A stretch of DNA of 64,000 nucleotides from assembly GCF_042445055.1 (NCBI RefSeq), contig NZ_CP170339.1:496001-560000 (forward strand), in the 5' to 3' direction. Every line of letters starts with the position of its first letter. Position 1 is the first letter of the stretch. This stretch comes from Falsihalocynthiibacter sp042445055. Its GTDB lineage: Bacteria; Pseudomonadota; Alphaproteobacteria; Rhodobacterales; Rhodobacteraceae. Made by a program: the position numbers and the translations under genes. Positions 1 through 8,515 of the stretch are shown one piece after another. Below the pieces are notes generated by a model. That model saw only the letters and a list, made by a program, of their open reading frames with translations, had not been told where the DNA came from and made no database searches.

Positions 1-1163
1 TCCTTCATGCCGCGATAACCCAGCACTTCGATCTCTGTGCCGCTCATACCTTCGGTCGGGAAGGGCATTTCATCGGTTCCGGGCTCTTTCTCCGCGAGGA
101 ACATCGAGAGGCCGCGATGGTCGGTGCTATTGGGATCGGTACGTGCGAGCAATGTCATGACGTGCGTGCGCGCTGCGTGGGTGATCCATGTTTTGTTGCC
201 AGTGACCGTGTATATCTCTCCATCCTTCACCGCACGGGTGCGCAGCGAGCCAAGGTCGCTACCTGTGTTTGGCTCGGTGAATACGGCGGTGGGCAGGATC
301 TCGGCGCTGGCGATCTTGGGAAGCCAGTTTTGTTTTTGCTCTTCGGTGCCGCCACAGAGGATGAGCTCTGCCGCGATTTCGCTGCGCGTTCCCAAACTTC
401 CGACACCGATATAGCCGCGAGAGAGTTCTTCGCTTACGACACACATGCTTGTCTTGGACAGTCCGAAACCTCCGTATTCTTCAGGAATGGTCAGGCCGAA
501 AACGCCCATCTCCGCCATTTCATCTAGTACGGTAAGCGGGATCAGTTCGTCCTTTAGATGCCATTGGTGCGCATGGGGGGCGACACGTTCGTCGGCGAAG
601 CGACGGAACTGTTCGCGGATCATTTCGAGGTCTTCGTCAAGGCCGGTGGCGCCGAAAGTAGCGTGGCCGGTGTTTGCAATCATTAGCTCCACAAGCCGCG
701 CACGGGCGGCGGAAGAGTTGCCTTGGGCCGTTAGCTTCTCTACCGCCGCCGTGCGCGGGGCATCCGATAGGATGCCTAGGTCCTGCAAGCGGGCCATTTC
801 GCCTTGGCTCATCGGAATGCCGCCAAGAATTTGAATCAAGTATTCGCCAAAACCGATCTGAAGGATTAACCGTTCGATTTCGCCGAACTTTCCATCCGTC
901 GTTAATGCGTCTGCCCAGCGGTGCATTTGGGTCAGCGCAGCGTGATAAGTCGCGAACCAAGCAAAACAGTGTGCTTGGTGTTGATGATGCTCAAGCAGTT
1001 CGGCGCTCACACGTCCATCGCGCGCTACTGCGCTCTGGAGATTGGCTTTAGCCTGATTGACTAGGAGCGCGACAGAAGAGAGCGCGGACTCGCACAATGG
1101 GAGGATGTCCTCAATCAACACTTCTGGCGTGGTGCTTTGTGTTATCTGGCCGTCTTTTGGCAT
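1..1163 (-). CDS. mcd: (2S)-methylsuccinyl-CoA dehydrogenase, C-terminus cut by window edge
   Basis: FAD flavoprotein of the acyl-CoA dehydrogenase superfamily. The Mcd subfamily oxidises (2S)-methylsuccinyl-CoA to mesaconyl-CoA in the ethylmalonyl-CoA pathway of acetate assimilation and passes electrons to ETF. The ATG at 1163 has an AGGAG ribosome site. About 387 residues are in the window of roughly 550 expected. The first 160 or so residues form an extra N-terminal region before the usual dehydrogenase start (DLEMIREQFRRFADERV), and that extension is typical of Mcd. Further motifs are GFGLSKTSMCVVSEELSRG, TEPNTGSDLG and GNKTWITHAARTHVMTLLAR. Assignment to Mcd rather than a generic acyl-CoA dehydrogenase rests on the extension and remembered family sequence. 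The missing C-terminus holds the catalytic base, so it cannot be checked here. etfBA lies about 10 kb away. Confidence 0.85.
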   Translation of the reverse strand, partial: MPKDGQITQSTTPEVLIEDILPLCESALSSVALLVNQAKANLQSAVARDGRVSAELLEHHQHQAHCFAWFATYHAALTQMHRWADALTTDGKFGEIERLILQIGFGEYLIQILGGIPMSQGEMARLQDLGILSDAPRTAAVEKLTAQGNSSAARARLVELMIANTGHATFGATGLDEDLEMIREQFRRFADERVAPHAHQWHLKDELIPLTVLDEMAEMGVFGLTIPEEYGGFGLSKTSMCVVSEELSRGYIGVGSLGTRSEIAAELILCGGTEEQKQNWLPKIASAEILPTAVFTEPNTGSDLGSLRTRAVKDGEIYTVTGNKTWITHAARTHVMTLLARTDPNSTDHRGLSMFLAEKEPGTDEMPFPTEGMSGTEIEVLGYRGMK

Positions 1164-1321
1164 GGGGTGCTCCTAACTGCTTGGTCATGGCATAGCGTCT
1201 TCGCATCCGCAGCGCAAGATAAATACATTTTAGTGCGGAAATTCGAACATAAATAACTTTGAGAAATTTGAAGTGCAATTGGTCCGAGGGCGGTATATTC
1301 ACAAGAAAACGGGAGCGTTCA

Positions 1322-2092
1322 GTGGATTTTCTGCCAGTAGAGATAACAGTCGAAATTCTAATAGTTGCTTGTTTTATAACGGTAATCGCTGGATTTGTTA
1401 AAGGCGCGATCGGTTTTGCGATGCCGATGATCATGATCTCTGGGCTCGCCTCTGTTGTGAATTCGGAGATGGCGCTCGCCGCTCTCATACTTCCCACTGT
1501 GATGACAAATGCTGCACAAGCATTCAGACAAGGGCTGCGGCAAGGATTGCAGAGTGCGTGGCGATTCAGGCTCTATTTGGGAATCGTTCTCGTGTTCATT
1601 TTGGGAAGCGCGCAGTTGGTGAATGTGCTGCCGCAGAATGTGATGTTCTTGATCATCGGTATTCCCGTTACGCTTTTCTCCGTGACGCAGATCGTGGGCT
1701 GGCAGCTTCGGATCAATCCGCAACATCGCAAGCGTGCCGAGATCATCATCGCGAGCGTAGCAGGGTTTACAGGCGGGTTGTCTGGCGTTTGGGGGCCGCC
1801 CACGGTGGCATATCTCACCGCGATTGATACCGAGAAGCGCGAGCAAATTCGGGTTCAGGGCGTCATTTATGGCGCGGGGGCCATCGTGCTTATGCTGGCA
1901 CATATAAAATCAGGGGTGTTTAATCAGAGCACGGCGTCATTCTCTGCGGTCATGTTGGTGCCCGCATTGATCGGGATGCTGATTGGGATGAAGGTGCAGG
2001 ATCGTCTTGATCAAGCGAAATTCAAGACTGCGACGCTCTTTGTCTTGGCGATTGCGGGAATGAATCTTATTCGCCGCGCCTTTCTGGGGTAG
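1322..2092 (+). CDS. TauE/SafE family sulfite/organosulfonate-type membrane permease
   Basis: Integral membrane protein of the TauE/SafE (DUF81) family, whose members are thought to export or import sulfite, sulfoacetate and similar anions. It has 256 residues with about eight hydrophobic segments. The family-typical start reads FVKGAIGFAMPM, and a second-half repeat (GFTGGLSGVWGPPTVAYL) gives the usual two-fold architecture. I chose the GTG at 1322 because GGGAG lies six bases upstream; an upstream in-frame ATG at 1259 lacks a site and would add a polar leader not seen in the family. It is transcribed alone and away from mcd, and convergent with pckA. The substrate cannot be inferred from sequence. 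Confidence 0.85.
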   Translation: MDFLPVEITVEILIVACFITVIAGFVKGAIGFAMPMIMISGLASVVNSEMALAALILPTVMTNAAQAFRQGLRQGLQSAWRFRLYLGIVLVFILGSAQLVNVLPQNVMFLIIGIPVTLFSVTQIVGWQLRINPQHRKRAEIIIASVAGFTGGLSGVWGPPTVAYLTAIDTEKREQIRVQGVIYGAGAIVLMLAHIKSGVFNQSTASFSAVMLVPALIGMLIGMKVQDRLDQAKFKTATLFVLAIAGMNLIRRAFLG

Positions 2093-2119
2093 CTCGCCCC
2101 ACCACTTGGGCGGGGCGAG
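2093..2119. terminator. GC-rich hairpin between convergent TauE gene and pckA
   Basis: The arms CTCGCCCC (2093-2100) and GGGGCGAG (2112-2119) pair perfectly around an 11-base loop and fill the gap between two convergent genes. The following T run is weak (TATTGGTATT), so this is a probable but not classic terminator that could serve both strands. Confidence 0.5.
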
Positions 2120-2127
2120 TATTGGTA

Positions 2128-3726
2128 TTAGCCGATAGCGACAGAGCGAACGTCGTCGTCAATCGCGTTCTCGTATTGTGCGAAGTTGTCCGAGAACATC
2201 GCCACGAGTTTCGCTGCCTGACGATCGTATGATGCCGAGTCATCCCATGTGCGACGCGGATCAAGCAGAATGTCCGCAACACCCTCGACAGACACAGGTA
2301 CATCAAAACCGAAGTTCTCGTCTTTGCGGTACTGCGCGTTCTCAAGTGAGCCATCAAGCGCTGCCGAGAGCAACGTGCGCGTTGCGCTGATTGGCATCCG
2401 CGAACCGGCGCCGTAGGCGCCGCCAGTCCAGCCGGTGTTTACCAGCCAGCAAGTGGCCCCGTGCTTGGCGATTTTTTCACGAAGCAGGTTGCCGTATACT
2501 TCTGGGCGGCGGGGCATGAACGGCGCACCAAAGCATGTCGAGAAAGTTGGCTCTGGCTCGGTTACGCCGCGCTCTGTCCCTGCGACCTTGGACGTAAAGC
2601 CGGACAGGAAGTGATACATGGCCTGAGCAGGAGTGAGGCGGCTAATCGGGGGTAGGACACCAAACGCATCGCAAGTCAGCATAATGATGTTTTTTGGGTG
2701 CCCGCCCAAAGCGCGCTCGGATGCATTGGAGATATAATGCAACGGATAAGCGCAGCGCATGTTGGCCGTCAGACTGTCGTCCTTGAAATCGAGCTCTTTG
2801 GTTTGTGGGTCGAAAACCATGTTCTCGATCACAGTGCCGAACTTCCGCGTCGTCTCGTAGATCTCTGGCTCGGCCTCGGCGCTCAGGTTGATTGTCTTGG
2901 CATAGCAGCCGCCTTCAAAGTTGAACGTGCCGCGATCGGACCAGCCGTGCTCGTCGTCACCAATCAGAACGCGCGAAGGGTCGGCCGAAAGCGTCGTTTT
3001 CCCCGTGCCCGAAAGGCCAAAGAAAATAGCCGTATCAACAGGGTTTTCCGGTGCGTGGTTGGCCGAGCAGTGCATCGGCATGATGCCTTTTTCAGGCAGC
3101 AGATAGTTCAAGAGCGAGAATACGGACTTCTTGTTCTCGCCAGCATATTCGGTTCCGCCGATCAGGATCAGTTTGCGATCAAAGTTCATCGCGATCACCG
3201 TTTCCGAGCGGCAGCCGTGGCGCTCTGGATCCGCAAGGAATGTGGGGCAGTTGATGACAGTGAACTCTGGAACAAAATCGTCCAGCTCTTCGCGGCCAGG
3301 GCGTCGCAGCATGTGGCGAATAAAGAGCGAATGCCATGCAAGTTCCGTTACCATCCGCACATCGAGGCGCTGGCTTGGGTCTGCTCCTCCGAAGAGGTCC
3401 TGAACGAAGTAATCGCCGCCTTTCATGTGCTCAAGCATGTCTTGATAGAGAACGTCAAACGCGCCTTCTTCCATTGGGGCGTTGTTCTCCCACCAGATGC
3501 TATCGGCGACGCTCTTGGTTTTTACGACGAATTTGTCTTTGGGCGAGCGACCCGTGTGTTTGCCGGTGGACACCAAAAAGGTGCCGCCTTGACCAAGAGT
3601 GCCTTCGTCGCGCTTGATCGCGGCTTCAATAAGGGCGGGTTCCAAATCATTGTAATAGACGTTCCCTAGGTCCTTTATTCCTTGGGTTTCAAGGGTAAAG
3701 GTAGGGTTCACACGACCGTGTGTCAT
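2128..3726 (-). CDS. pckA: Phosphoenolpyruvate carboxykinase (ATP)
   Basis: Converts oxaloacetate and ATP to phosphoenolpyruvate, CO2 and ADP, the first committed step of gluconeogenesis from C4 acids. The 532-residue length is normal for the ATP-dependent family. Visible motifs are the substrate loop STGKHTGRSPKDKFVV, the kinase P-loop GLSGTGKTTLS, the metal/phosphate motif LIGDDEHGWSD and NTGWTGGAYG near the adenine site. The ATG at 3726 has a GAGGAG site about eight bases upstream. It is divergent from chvI, an arrangement known in Rhizobiales and Rhodobacterales. The shared 356-base interval contains a paired palindrome that is a candidate operator. Confidence 0.97.
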   Translation of the reverse strand: MTHGRVNPTFTLETQGIKDLGNVYYNDLEPALIEAAIKRDEGTLGQGGTFLVSTGKHTGRSPKDKFVVKTKSVADSIWWENNAPMEEGAFDVLYQDMLEHMKGGDYFVQDLFGGADPSQRLDVRMVTELAWHSLFIRHMLRRPGREELDDFVPEFTVINCPTFLADPERHGCRSETVIAMNFDRKLILIGGTEYAGENKKSVFSLLNYLLPEKGIMPMHCSANHAPENPVDTAIFFGLSGTGKTTLSADPSRVLIGDDEHGWSDRGTFNFEGGCYAKTINLSAEAEPEIYETTRKFGTVIENMVFDPQTKELDFKDDSLTANMRCAYPLHYISNASERALGGHPKNIIMLTCDAFGVLPPISRLTPAQAMYHFLSGFTSKVAGTERGVTEPEPTFSTCFGAPFMPRRPEVYGNLLREKIAKHGATCWLVNTGWTGGAYGAGSRMPISATRTLLSAALDGSLENAQYRKDENFGFDVPVSVEGVADILLDPRRTWDDSASYDRQAAKLVAMFSDNFAQYENAIDDDVRSVAIG

Positions 3727-4082
3727 AACTAAGCTCCTCGCGCCGTGTCCAGCAGCGCGCTATCTCTCCTAAAGCATGAAGGGCCAATTTCATGCACCAG
3801 CCGTGGGCCCGACTGATTTGATCATCTTAGCACGGGTAATTTTATTAAAAAACCGCAGAACTTCACGCAGTTTGCGCAAACAATTGGGTGTTAGCGCGAA
3901 CAAATCACCCGTAAATGAGGGCGTTGGGGGGCGCTTAAGTCCTTATTACGAAATATTTATGCCTTTTGGGGCACAATCCCCAAGAAGCGCGGGTGTGATT
4001 CGTGTTTGCTATTGATTCGCTGAATCCAAGACAACACTATCGACCGATAAAAAAGAGCAGAATCATAAAAAGGAAAACCTCT
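3727..4082. other. Divergent pckA-chvI regulatory interval
   Basis: A 356-base non-coding interval between two divergent genes. Besides the twin palindrome at 3870-3901 I see AT-rich stretches around 3836-3853 that could hold a pckA -10 element on the minus strand (TAAAAT as the complement of 3839-3844), and a CGTGTTTGCTATTGATTC segment at 4001-4018 upstream of chvI. No small ORF with a ribosome site stands out. Confidence 0.6.
3870..3901. promoter_or_regulatory. Twin 12-bp palindromes, candidate transcription factor operator
   Basis: GTTTGCGCAAAC (3870-3881, a perfect palindrome) is followed after eight bases by GTTAGCGCGAAC (3890-3901), which keeps the outer GTT/AAC and the inner GCGC. The centres are 20 bases apart, about two helical turns, as expected for two dimers on one DNA face. 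The form resembles LacI-family sites. In Rhodobacter sphaeroides the LacI-type regulator CceR is known to control central carbon genes including gluconeogenesis. Assigning this site to such a regulator is inference. Confidence 0.5.
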
Positions 4083-4784
4083 ATGTCGAAGATCGCTTTG
4101 GTCGACGATGACAGGAATATCCTGACGTCAGTTGCAATGACACTCGAGGCGGAAGGCTTTGAAGTTGAAACATATAATGACGGTCAGTCCGCGTTGGACG
4201 CGTTCAATAAACGCCTCCCGGATATGGCCGTTCTGGACATCAAGATGCCCCGCATGGATGGCATGGATCTGCTCCAGAGATTGCGTCAGAAAACCGCGAT
4301 GCCGGTTATCTTTCTGACCTCAAAAGACGACGAAATCGACGAAGTTCTGGGCCTTCGGATGGGCGCGGACGATTATGTAAAAAAGCCTTTTTCGCAAAGG
4401 CTGCTTGTTGAGCGGATTCGTGCTCTTTTGCGTCGTCAGGATGCAATTGCGGGCGAAGAGATCGTCGAAACAGAAGAGACTAAAGTGATCGAGCGTGGCG
4501 AGTTGCGCATGGATCCACTTCGCCATTCAGTGCGCTGGAAGGGCAATGATGTCTCGTTGACAGTGACCGAATTCCTGCTGCTTCAAGCGCTCGCGCAGCG
4601 CCCGGGTTTTGTGAAGAGCCGCGATCAATTGATGGACGTTGCATATGATGATCAGGTCTATGTAGACGACCGTACAATCGACAGTCACATCAAACGTTTG
4701 CGCAAGAAAATGCGCACAGCGGACCCTGACTTCTCGGCGATTGAGACCCTATACGGCATCGGTTATAGGTATAACGAAGAGTAG
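4083..4784 (+). CDS. chvI: Two-component response regulator ChvI
   Basis: OmpR/PhoB-type DNA-binding response regulator, partner of the sensor ChvG encoded next door. The acidic pocket is VDDD (residues 7-10), the phosphoacceptor is Asp52 in AVLDIKMPRMDG, and the switch lysine is in DDYVKKPF. A C-terminal winged helix spans about residues 135-230 and ends in the recognition region DDRTIDSHIKRLRKKM. The start at 4083 gives MSKIALVDDD with AAAGGAAAA upstream; an in-frame ATG at 4002 would add 27 basic residues foreign to the family. In Rhizobiales ChvGI responds to acid or envelope stress; the signal here is unknown. Confidence 0.95.
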   Translation: MSKIALVDDDRNILTSVAMTLEAEGFEVETYNDGQSALDAFNKRLPDMAVLDIKMPRMDGMDLLQRLRQKTAMPVIFLTSKDDEIDEVLGLRMGADDYVKKPFSQRLLVERIRALLRRQDAIAGEEIVETEETKVIERGELRMDPLRHSVRWKGNDVSLTVTEFLLLQALAQRPGFVKSRDQLMDVAYDDQVYVDDRTIDSHIKRLRKKMRTADPDFSAIETLYGIGYRYNEE

Positions 4785-4807
4785 TAATCCCAATATTGGG
4801 AGCGGAC

Positions 4808-6496
4808 GTGCGCGATACAAAACTAACAAGAGAAGCGAGTGTCGTTCTCGGTGAAGACTGGGAAGGCCCGAGCGCCGGAGTCGAGAAAGAGCTAAGAAGC
4901 CGGCGTGAACAGCGTGGGCTTATTTCGCTCAACCGTTCCCCTTTGGCGCGCAAGATCATCACGTTCAACCTCTTGGCGCTTGTCGTTTTGGTGGCAGGTG
5001 TTTTGTATCTCAATCCGTTCAGAGACAGCCTTCTGTTGCAGCGCGAGCGTGGGCTTGTCGTTGAAACCAAGCTGATTGCTGATGTTATCGAAGCCCGATT
5101 GGCCGCCGCAACGAATTTGCCAGATGAAGCGCAGATGAACGCCGCTTTGGATCAATTGTCGCTGGAATCTGGGACGGACGTTTATGCTTATGACCTGAAT
5201 GGCGAGTTGGTTGCATCGTCCCGCGCCGCTGAAGAGGTCGACAGGGCCGAAGTCGTTGGCGAAGTTCCCGCTCCGCGCAGCACGATGATCGCCGATTTCC
5301 TGAACTCTATGTGGGAAGGTGTAGCGCGCGTATTCAGTTCATCACGTGACGATACGGAGCTTACAAGCATACCCAGTTCAGACTTTGTAAAACTTACTGC
5401 GACCGGCGAAATTCAAATCAACACGACACAGGACTCAAGCGGTGGCGCCATGTTCATGGTTGCGGCCCCGTTGTTTATGAACGGGGAGCTTATCGGGTCC
5501 TTGGCTGTGACCAGCGCAGAGGGCGAGATAGATTTCCTTGTGCGAAGTGAGCGCGAGCAAGTCCTGCAAATGTTCGTAATCGCCATTTTGGTGTCCGTGG
5601 GGCTAAGCCTTGTTTTGGCATCGACGATTGCGAACCCTCTCTCGGATCTCGCGGCGGCAGCGGAGCTTGGCCGTGACAAGAATGCGCGAAAGATGAGCCC
5701 AAGCCGCGTTCGTATTCCCGACCTCACCGCAAGGCCGGACGAGATCGGGCGGTTGTCTGGCGCTTTGCGCGGGATGGTGGCCGCACTCTATGATCGGATT
5801 GAGGGTAACGAACAGTTCGCGGCGGATGTCGCGCACGAAATCAAGAACCCGCTGGCGTCCCTTCGCTCTGCTGTTGGAACCATGCGTGTGGCAAAGCGTG
5901 AAGATCAGCGCGACAAACTGTTGGACGTGATTGATCACGACGTGCGCCGTCTTGATCGCCTCGTGAGTGATATCTCCAACGCTTCACGGCTCGATAGCGA
6001 ATTGGTTCGCGAAGAAGAAGAGCAGTTTGATCTCTTGAAAATGCTCGGCAATATCAATGACTACCTTGGGAATGAGGCCAAGTCCAAAGGCGTCGAATTT
6101 ATCGCGGATTTGCCTGTCGCACCGATCATGATTACTGGTCTAGAAGCGCGCTTGGCGCAGGTGTTTGTGAACCTTGTGACAAATGCGATTTCGTTCTGTG
6201 ACGAGGGCGACGCGATCCGCGTATGGGCCCGCAAGCGTGAAAACCGCGTGTTGATCGTTGTTGAGGATACTGGGCCGGGGATACCCGATCAGGCCCTGTA
6301 CAAGATTTTCCAGCGTTTCTATTCCGAGCGTCCGGAGGGCCAATTTGGGAATAACTCCGGCCTTGGTCTCGCGATTTCCAAACAGATCGTCGAAGCGCAC
6401 GGTGGTGTGATTTGGGCAGAGAATATACGCCCCACGGGTGAGGATATTACGTCCGAGCCGCTTGGCGCGCGATTTGCGGTCGGTTTGCCCGTATAG
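4808..6496 (+). CDS. chvG: Sensor histidine kinase ChvG
   Basis: Membrane sensor kinase that phosphorylates ChvI. A cytoplasmic N-terminus (about 45 residues) precedes the first membrane helix (LLALVVLVAGVLYL). A periplasmic sensor region of about 180 residues and a second helix (MFVIAILVSVGLSLVLAST) follow, then a HAMP region with RPDEIGRL. The dimerisation box is FAADVAHEIKNPLASLRS with the phosphorylated His near residue 343. The ATPase has the N-box NLVTNAISFCD and G boxes VEDTGPGIP and GLGLAIS. GTG at 4808 is preferred because GGGAG lies about six bases upstream; a TTG at 4796 is the alternative. chvI ends 23 bases before, so the two are cotranscribed. Confidence 0.93.
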   Translation: MRDTKLTREASVVLGEDWEGPSAGVEKELRSRREQRGLISLNRSPLARKIITFNLLALVVLVAGVLYLNPFRDSLLLQRERGLVVETKLIADVIEARLAAATNLPDEAQMNAALDQLSLESGTDVYAYDLNGELVASSRAAEEVDRAEVVGEVPAPRSTMIADFLNSMWEGVARVFSSSRDDTELTSIPSSDFVKLTATGEIQINTTQDSSGGAMFMVAAPLFMNGELIGSLAVTSAEGEIDFLVRSEREQVLQMFVIAILVSVGLSLVLASTIANPLSDLAAAAELGRDKNARKMSPSRVRIPDLTARPDEIGRLSGALRGMVAALYDRIEGNEQFAADVAHEIKNPLASLRSAVGTMRVAKREDQRDKLLDVIDHDVRRLDRLVSDISNASRLDSELVREEEEQFDLLKMLGNINDYLGNEAKSKGVEFIADLPVAPIMITGLEARLAQVFVNLVTNAISFCDEGDAIRVWARKRENRVLIVVEDTGPGIPDQALYKIFQRFYSERPEGQFGNNSGLGLAISKQIVEAHGGVIWAENIRPTGEDITSEPLGARFAVGLPV

Positions 6497-6498
6497 CG

Positions 6499-6921
6499 AT
6501 GGAGACCTGCCGCGTCCTTCATGCCACGGCAGTTGATGTGGATGGCAAAGCGGCAGTTATCTTTGGCCCATCGGGCAGCGGTAAATCGACATTGGCACTG
6601 CGGATGATTTCGCTCGGTGCACGCTTGGTCGGGGATGATCGGGTGCAACTCGAGAGCGTGAGAGGTGTTCTTAAGGTTTTTCCAGTGGCGACGATTGCTG
6701 GGCGGCTAGAGGTGCGTAACGTCGGGATCATCAATGCGCCCAACGTTTGCGAATCCACCGTCGGTTTGATGGTGGATATGGAAACCGAAGAGCAAGACCG
6801 ATTGCCTCCTTTCCGAGAAATCTCGATACTTGGCCAAAAAGCCCCCTTGTACCATCGCGTTAAGGGTGATCATTTCGCAGATGCACTCACACAGATTCTC
6901 AAATACGGCAGATCAGATTGA
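6499..6921 (+). CDS. hprK: Short HPr kinase/phosphorylase
   Basis: Phosphorylates HPr on its regulatory serine and can reverse the reaction. At 140 residues it consists only of the catalytic domain, with the P-loop GPSGSGKST (Lys29) and the DDR of RLVGDDRVQL. The N-terminal domain of the Firmicute enzyme is missing, as in other Alphaproteobacteria. It starts two bases after chvG stops and overlaps rapZ, so it belongs to the chvI operon. Its likely substrate, HPr with Ser47, is encoded three genes downstream. Confidence 0.93.
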   Translation: METCRVLHATAVDVDGKAAVIFGPSGSGKSTLALRMISLGARLVGDDRVQLESVRGVLKVFPVATIAGRLEVRNVGIINAPNVCESTVGLMVDMETEEQDRLPPFREISILGQKAPLYHRVKGDHFADALTQILKYGRSD

Positions 6922-7844
6922 CCCAAGCACGAATCGATAGCGATACACTCGTCGGCACGCGCATTGTCCTTGTTACAGGACCATCGGGTGCGGGGCGCTC
7001 GACCGCGATTAATGCGCTGGAGGATGCGGGTTTTGAGGCGATCGACAATCTACCGATAACTTTGTTGCCTCGGTTGCTGGAGTCTGGGGCGTCGGATCGC
7101 CCGCTCGCGTTGGGAATTGATGCGCGTAACCGAGATTTTTCGACGCACGGTTTTTTGGAGCTCCTAGAAAGCTTGTCGCGCTCTGCAGATGTCGTTTTTG
7201 AGGTGCTTTACCTTGATTGCCGTGCGGATGTGCTCTTGCGCCGTTTCTCTGAAACCCGCCGCCGTCATCCTTTGGCACCCGCTGAAACGCCCGAGGTGGG
7301 TATTCAGCGTGAACAGGATTTACTTCAGCCCATTCGCGAGCGCGCAGACGTACTGATTGATACTTCCGAGTTATCGCCACATGATCTGAGAGCCGAGGTC
7401 GAGCGCTGGTTTACATCGGACATTGAGAGCAAATTGGCCGTATCAGTTCACAGTTTCTCTTATAAGCAAGGGATGCCGCGCGGCATCGATATGGTGTTTG
7501 ATTGCCGATTCTTGCGAAATCCGTATTGGAACGAGAAATTGCGTGTTTTGGATGGTCGAAGTGCCGAAGTGGCAGATTACGTCGCGGAAGATGCGCGCTT
7601 TGGGGCCTTCTTTTCCAAGGTATGTGATCTTTCGGAAATGCTTTTGCCCGCTTATATAGAGGAAGGCAAAGCTCACTTCTCAATTGGTTTCGGATGTACG
7701 GGCGGCCAACATCGTTCGGTTACAGTTGCCGAGAGGCTCTCGAATGCGCTTGCAGAGAAGGGCTGGCAGGTGTCAACTAGGCACAGAGAATTAGAACGTC
7801 GTGCGCAAACGCAGCACGGCTCGAACTTGAGGACTAAGGCGTGA
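6918..7844 (+). CDS. rapZ: RapZ family nucleotide-binding protein (YvcJ/YhbJ)
   Basis: RapZ proteins bind GTP/ATP and in enterobacteria act as RNA adaptors for decay of the GlmZ small RNA; the role in Rhodobacterales is not settled. The protein has 308 residues with an N-terminal P-loop-like motif TGPSGAGRSTAI, a Walker B-like segment (LYLDCRADVLLRRFSETRRRHP read in two parts) and the conserved C-terminal IGFGCTGGQHRSV. The Walker A lysine is replaced by Arg27. The start is TTG at 6918, overlapping the hprK stop by four bases; no ATG fits, and translational coupling explains the weak start. It lies between hprK and the EIIA gene, as in related genomes. Confidence 0.93.
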   Translation: MTQARIDSDTLVGTRIVLVTGPSGAGRSTAINALEDAGFEAIDNLPITLLPRLLESGASDRPLALGIDARNRDFSTHGFLELLESLSRSADVVFEVLYLDCRADVLLRRFSETRRRHPLAPAETPEVGIQREQDLLQPIRERADVLIDTSELSPHDLRAEVERWFTSDIESKLAVSVHSFSYKQGMPRGIDMVFDCRFLRNPYWNEKLRVLDGRSAEVADYVAEDARFGAFFSKVCDLSEMLLPAYIEEGKAHFSIGFGCTGGQHRSVTVAERLSNALAEKGWQVSTRHRELERRAQTQHGSNLRTKA

Positions 7845-8236
7845 TCGGAATAGTGGTCGTCGCACATGGCGGTTTGGCCCGAGAATATCTTTCTGCTGTC
7901 GAGCATGTCGTCGGCAAGCAAGATGGTATGGTGGCTATTTCTATCGAAGACGACCATGATCGCTCGGCGAAGCAGCGCGAAATTTGCGACGCAGCGGATG
8001 CCGTCGATACGGGTGATGGCGTCGTCGTGGTGACGGATCTCTTTGGCGGGTCACCGTCGAACCTGTCACTTAAGGCCTGCAATCCCCAGAACCGACGCAT
8101 CATATACGGTGCGAATTTACCACTACTTGTGAAGCTTGCGAAAAGTCGACGCGGAACGGTGCAAGATGCCGTTGCCAATGCGCTCGATGCGGGTAGAAAA
8201 TACATCAACAGTTTTGATGCAAGCCCCACGGGTTAG
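7841..8236 (+). CDS. Mannose-type PTS EIIA component (regulatory)
   Basis: A 131-residue EIIA-Man/fructose-family domain that accepts phosphate from HPr on a histidine near the N-terminus (His9 in VVVAHGGLARE). Other family marks are VVVTDLFGGSPSN and GANLPLLVKL. The GTG start overlaps the rapZ stop by four bases. No IIB, IIC or IID permease subunits are nearby, so by analogy with other Alphaproteobacteria this is probably a regulatory phosphorelay output and not a sugar importer. Its target is unknown. Confidence 0.92.
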   Translation: MIGIVVVAHGGLAREYLSAVEHVVGKQDGMVAISIEDDHDRSAKQREICDAADAVDTGDGVVVVTDLFGGSPSNLSLKACNPQNRRIIYGANLPLLVKLAKSRRGTVQDAVANALDAGRKYINSFDASPTG

Positions 8237-8242
8237 GAAAAT

Positions 8243-8515
8243 ATGACAGTCTCTAGAACGCTCGATATTATCAACGAAAAAGGTCTGCACGCCCGTGCGT
8301 CCGCCAAATTAGTCGAGCTTGTCGAGTCTTTTGACGCCCGCGCCGAAGTTTCCAAAGACGGCATGAGTGCGTCCGGCGATTCAATCATGGGGTTGCTGAT
8401 GCTCGCCGCTGCAAAGGGCAGCAAGATCGAAGTTCAAACCACCGGCACAGACGCCGAACGTCTGGCCGATGCAGTTCAGGCCCTTGTCGCCGATAAATTT
8501 GGCGAGTCCTTTTAG
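8243..8515 (+). CDS. ptsH: Phosphocarrier protein HPr
   Basis: A 90-residue HPr. The catalytic His16 is in NEKGLHARAS and the regulatory Ser47 in SGDSIMGLLML, the target of HprK. It starts six bases after the EIIA gene. Enzyme I (ptsI or ptsP) is not in the window. The stop overlaps the stop of the convergent dehydrogenase gene by three bases, so no terminator separates the two transcripts. Confidence 0.96.
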   Translation: MTVSRTLDIINEKGLHARASAKLVELVESFDARAEVSKDGMSASGDSIMGLLMLAAAKGSKIEVQTTGTDAERLADAVQALVADKFGESF

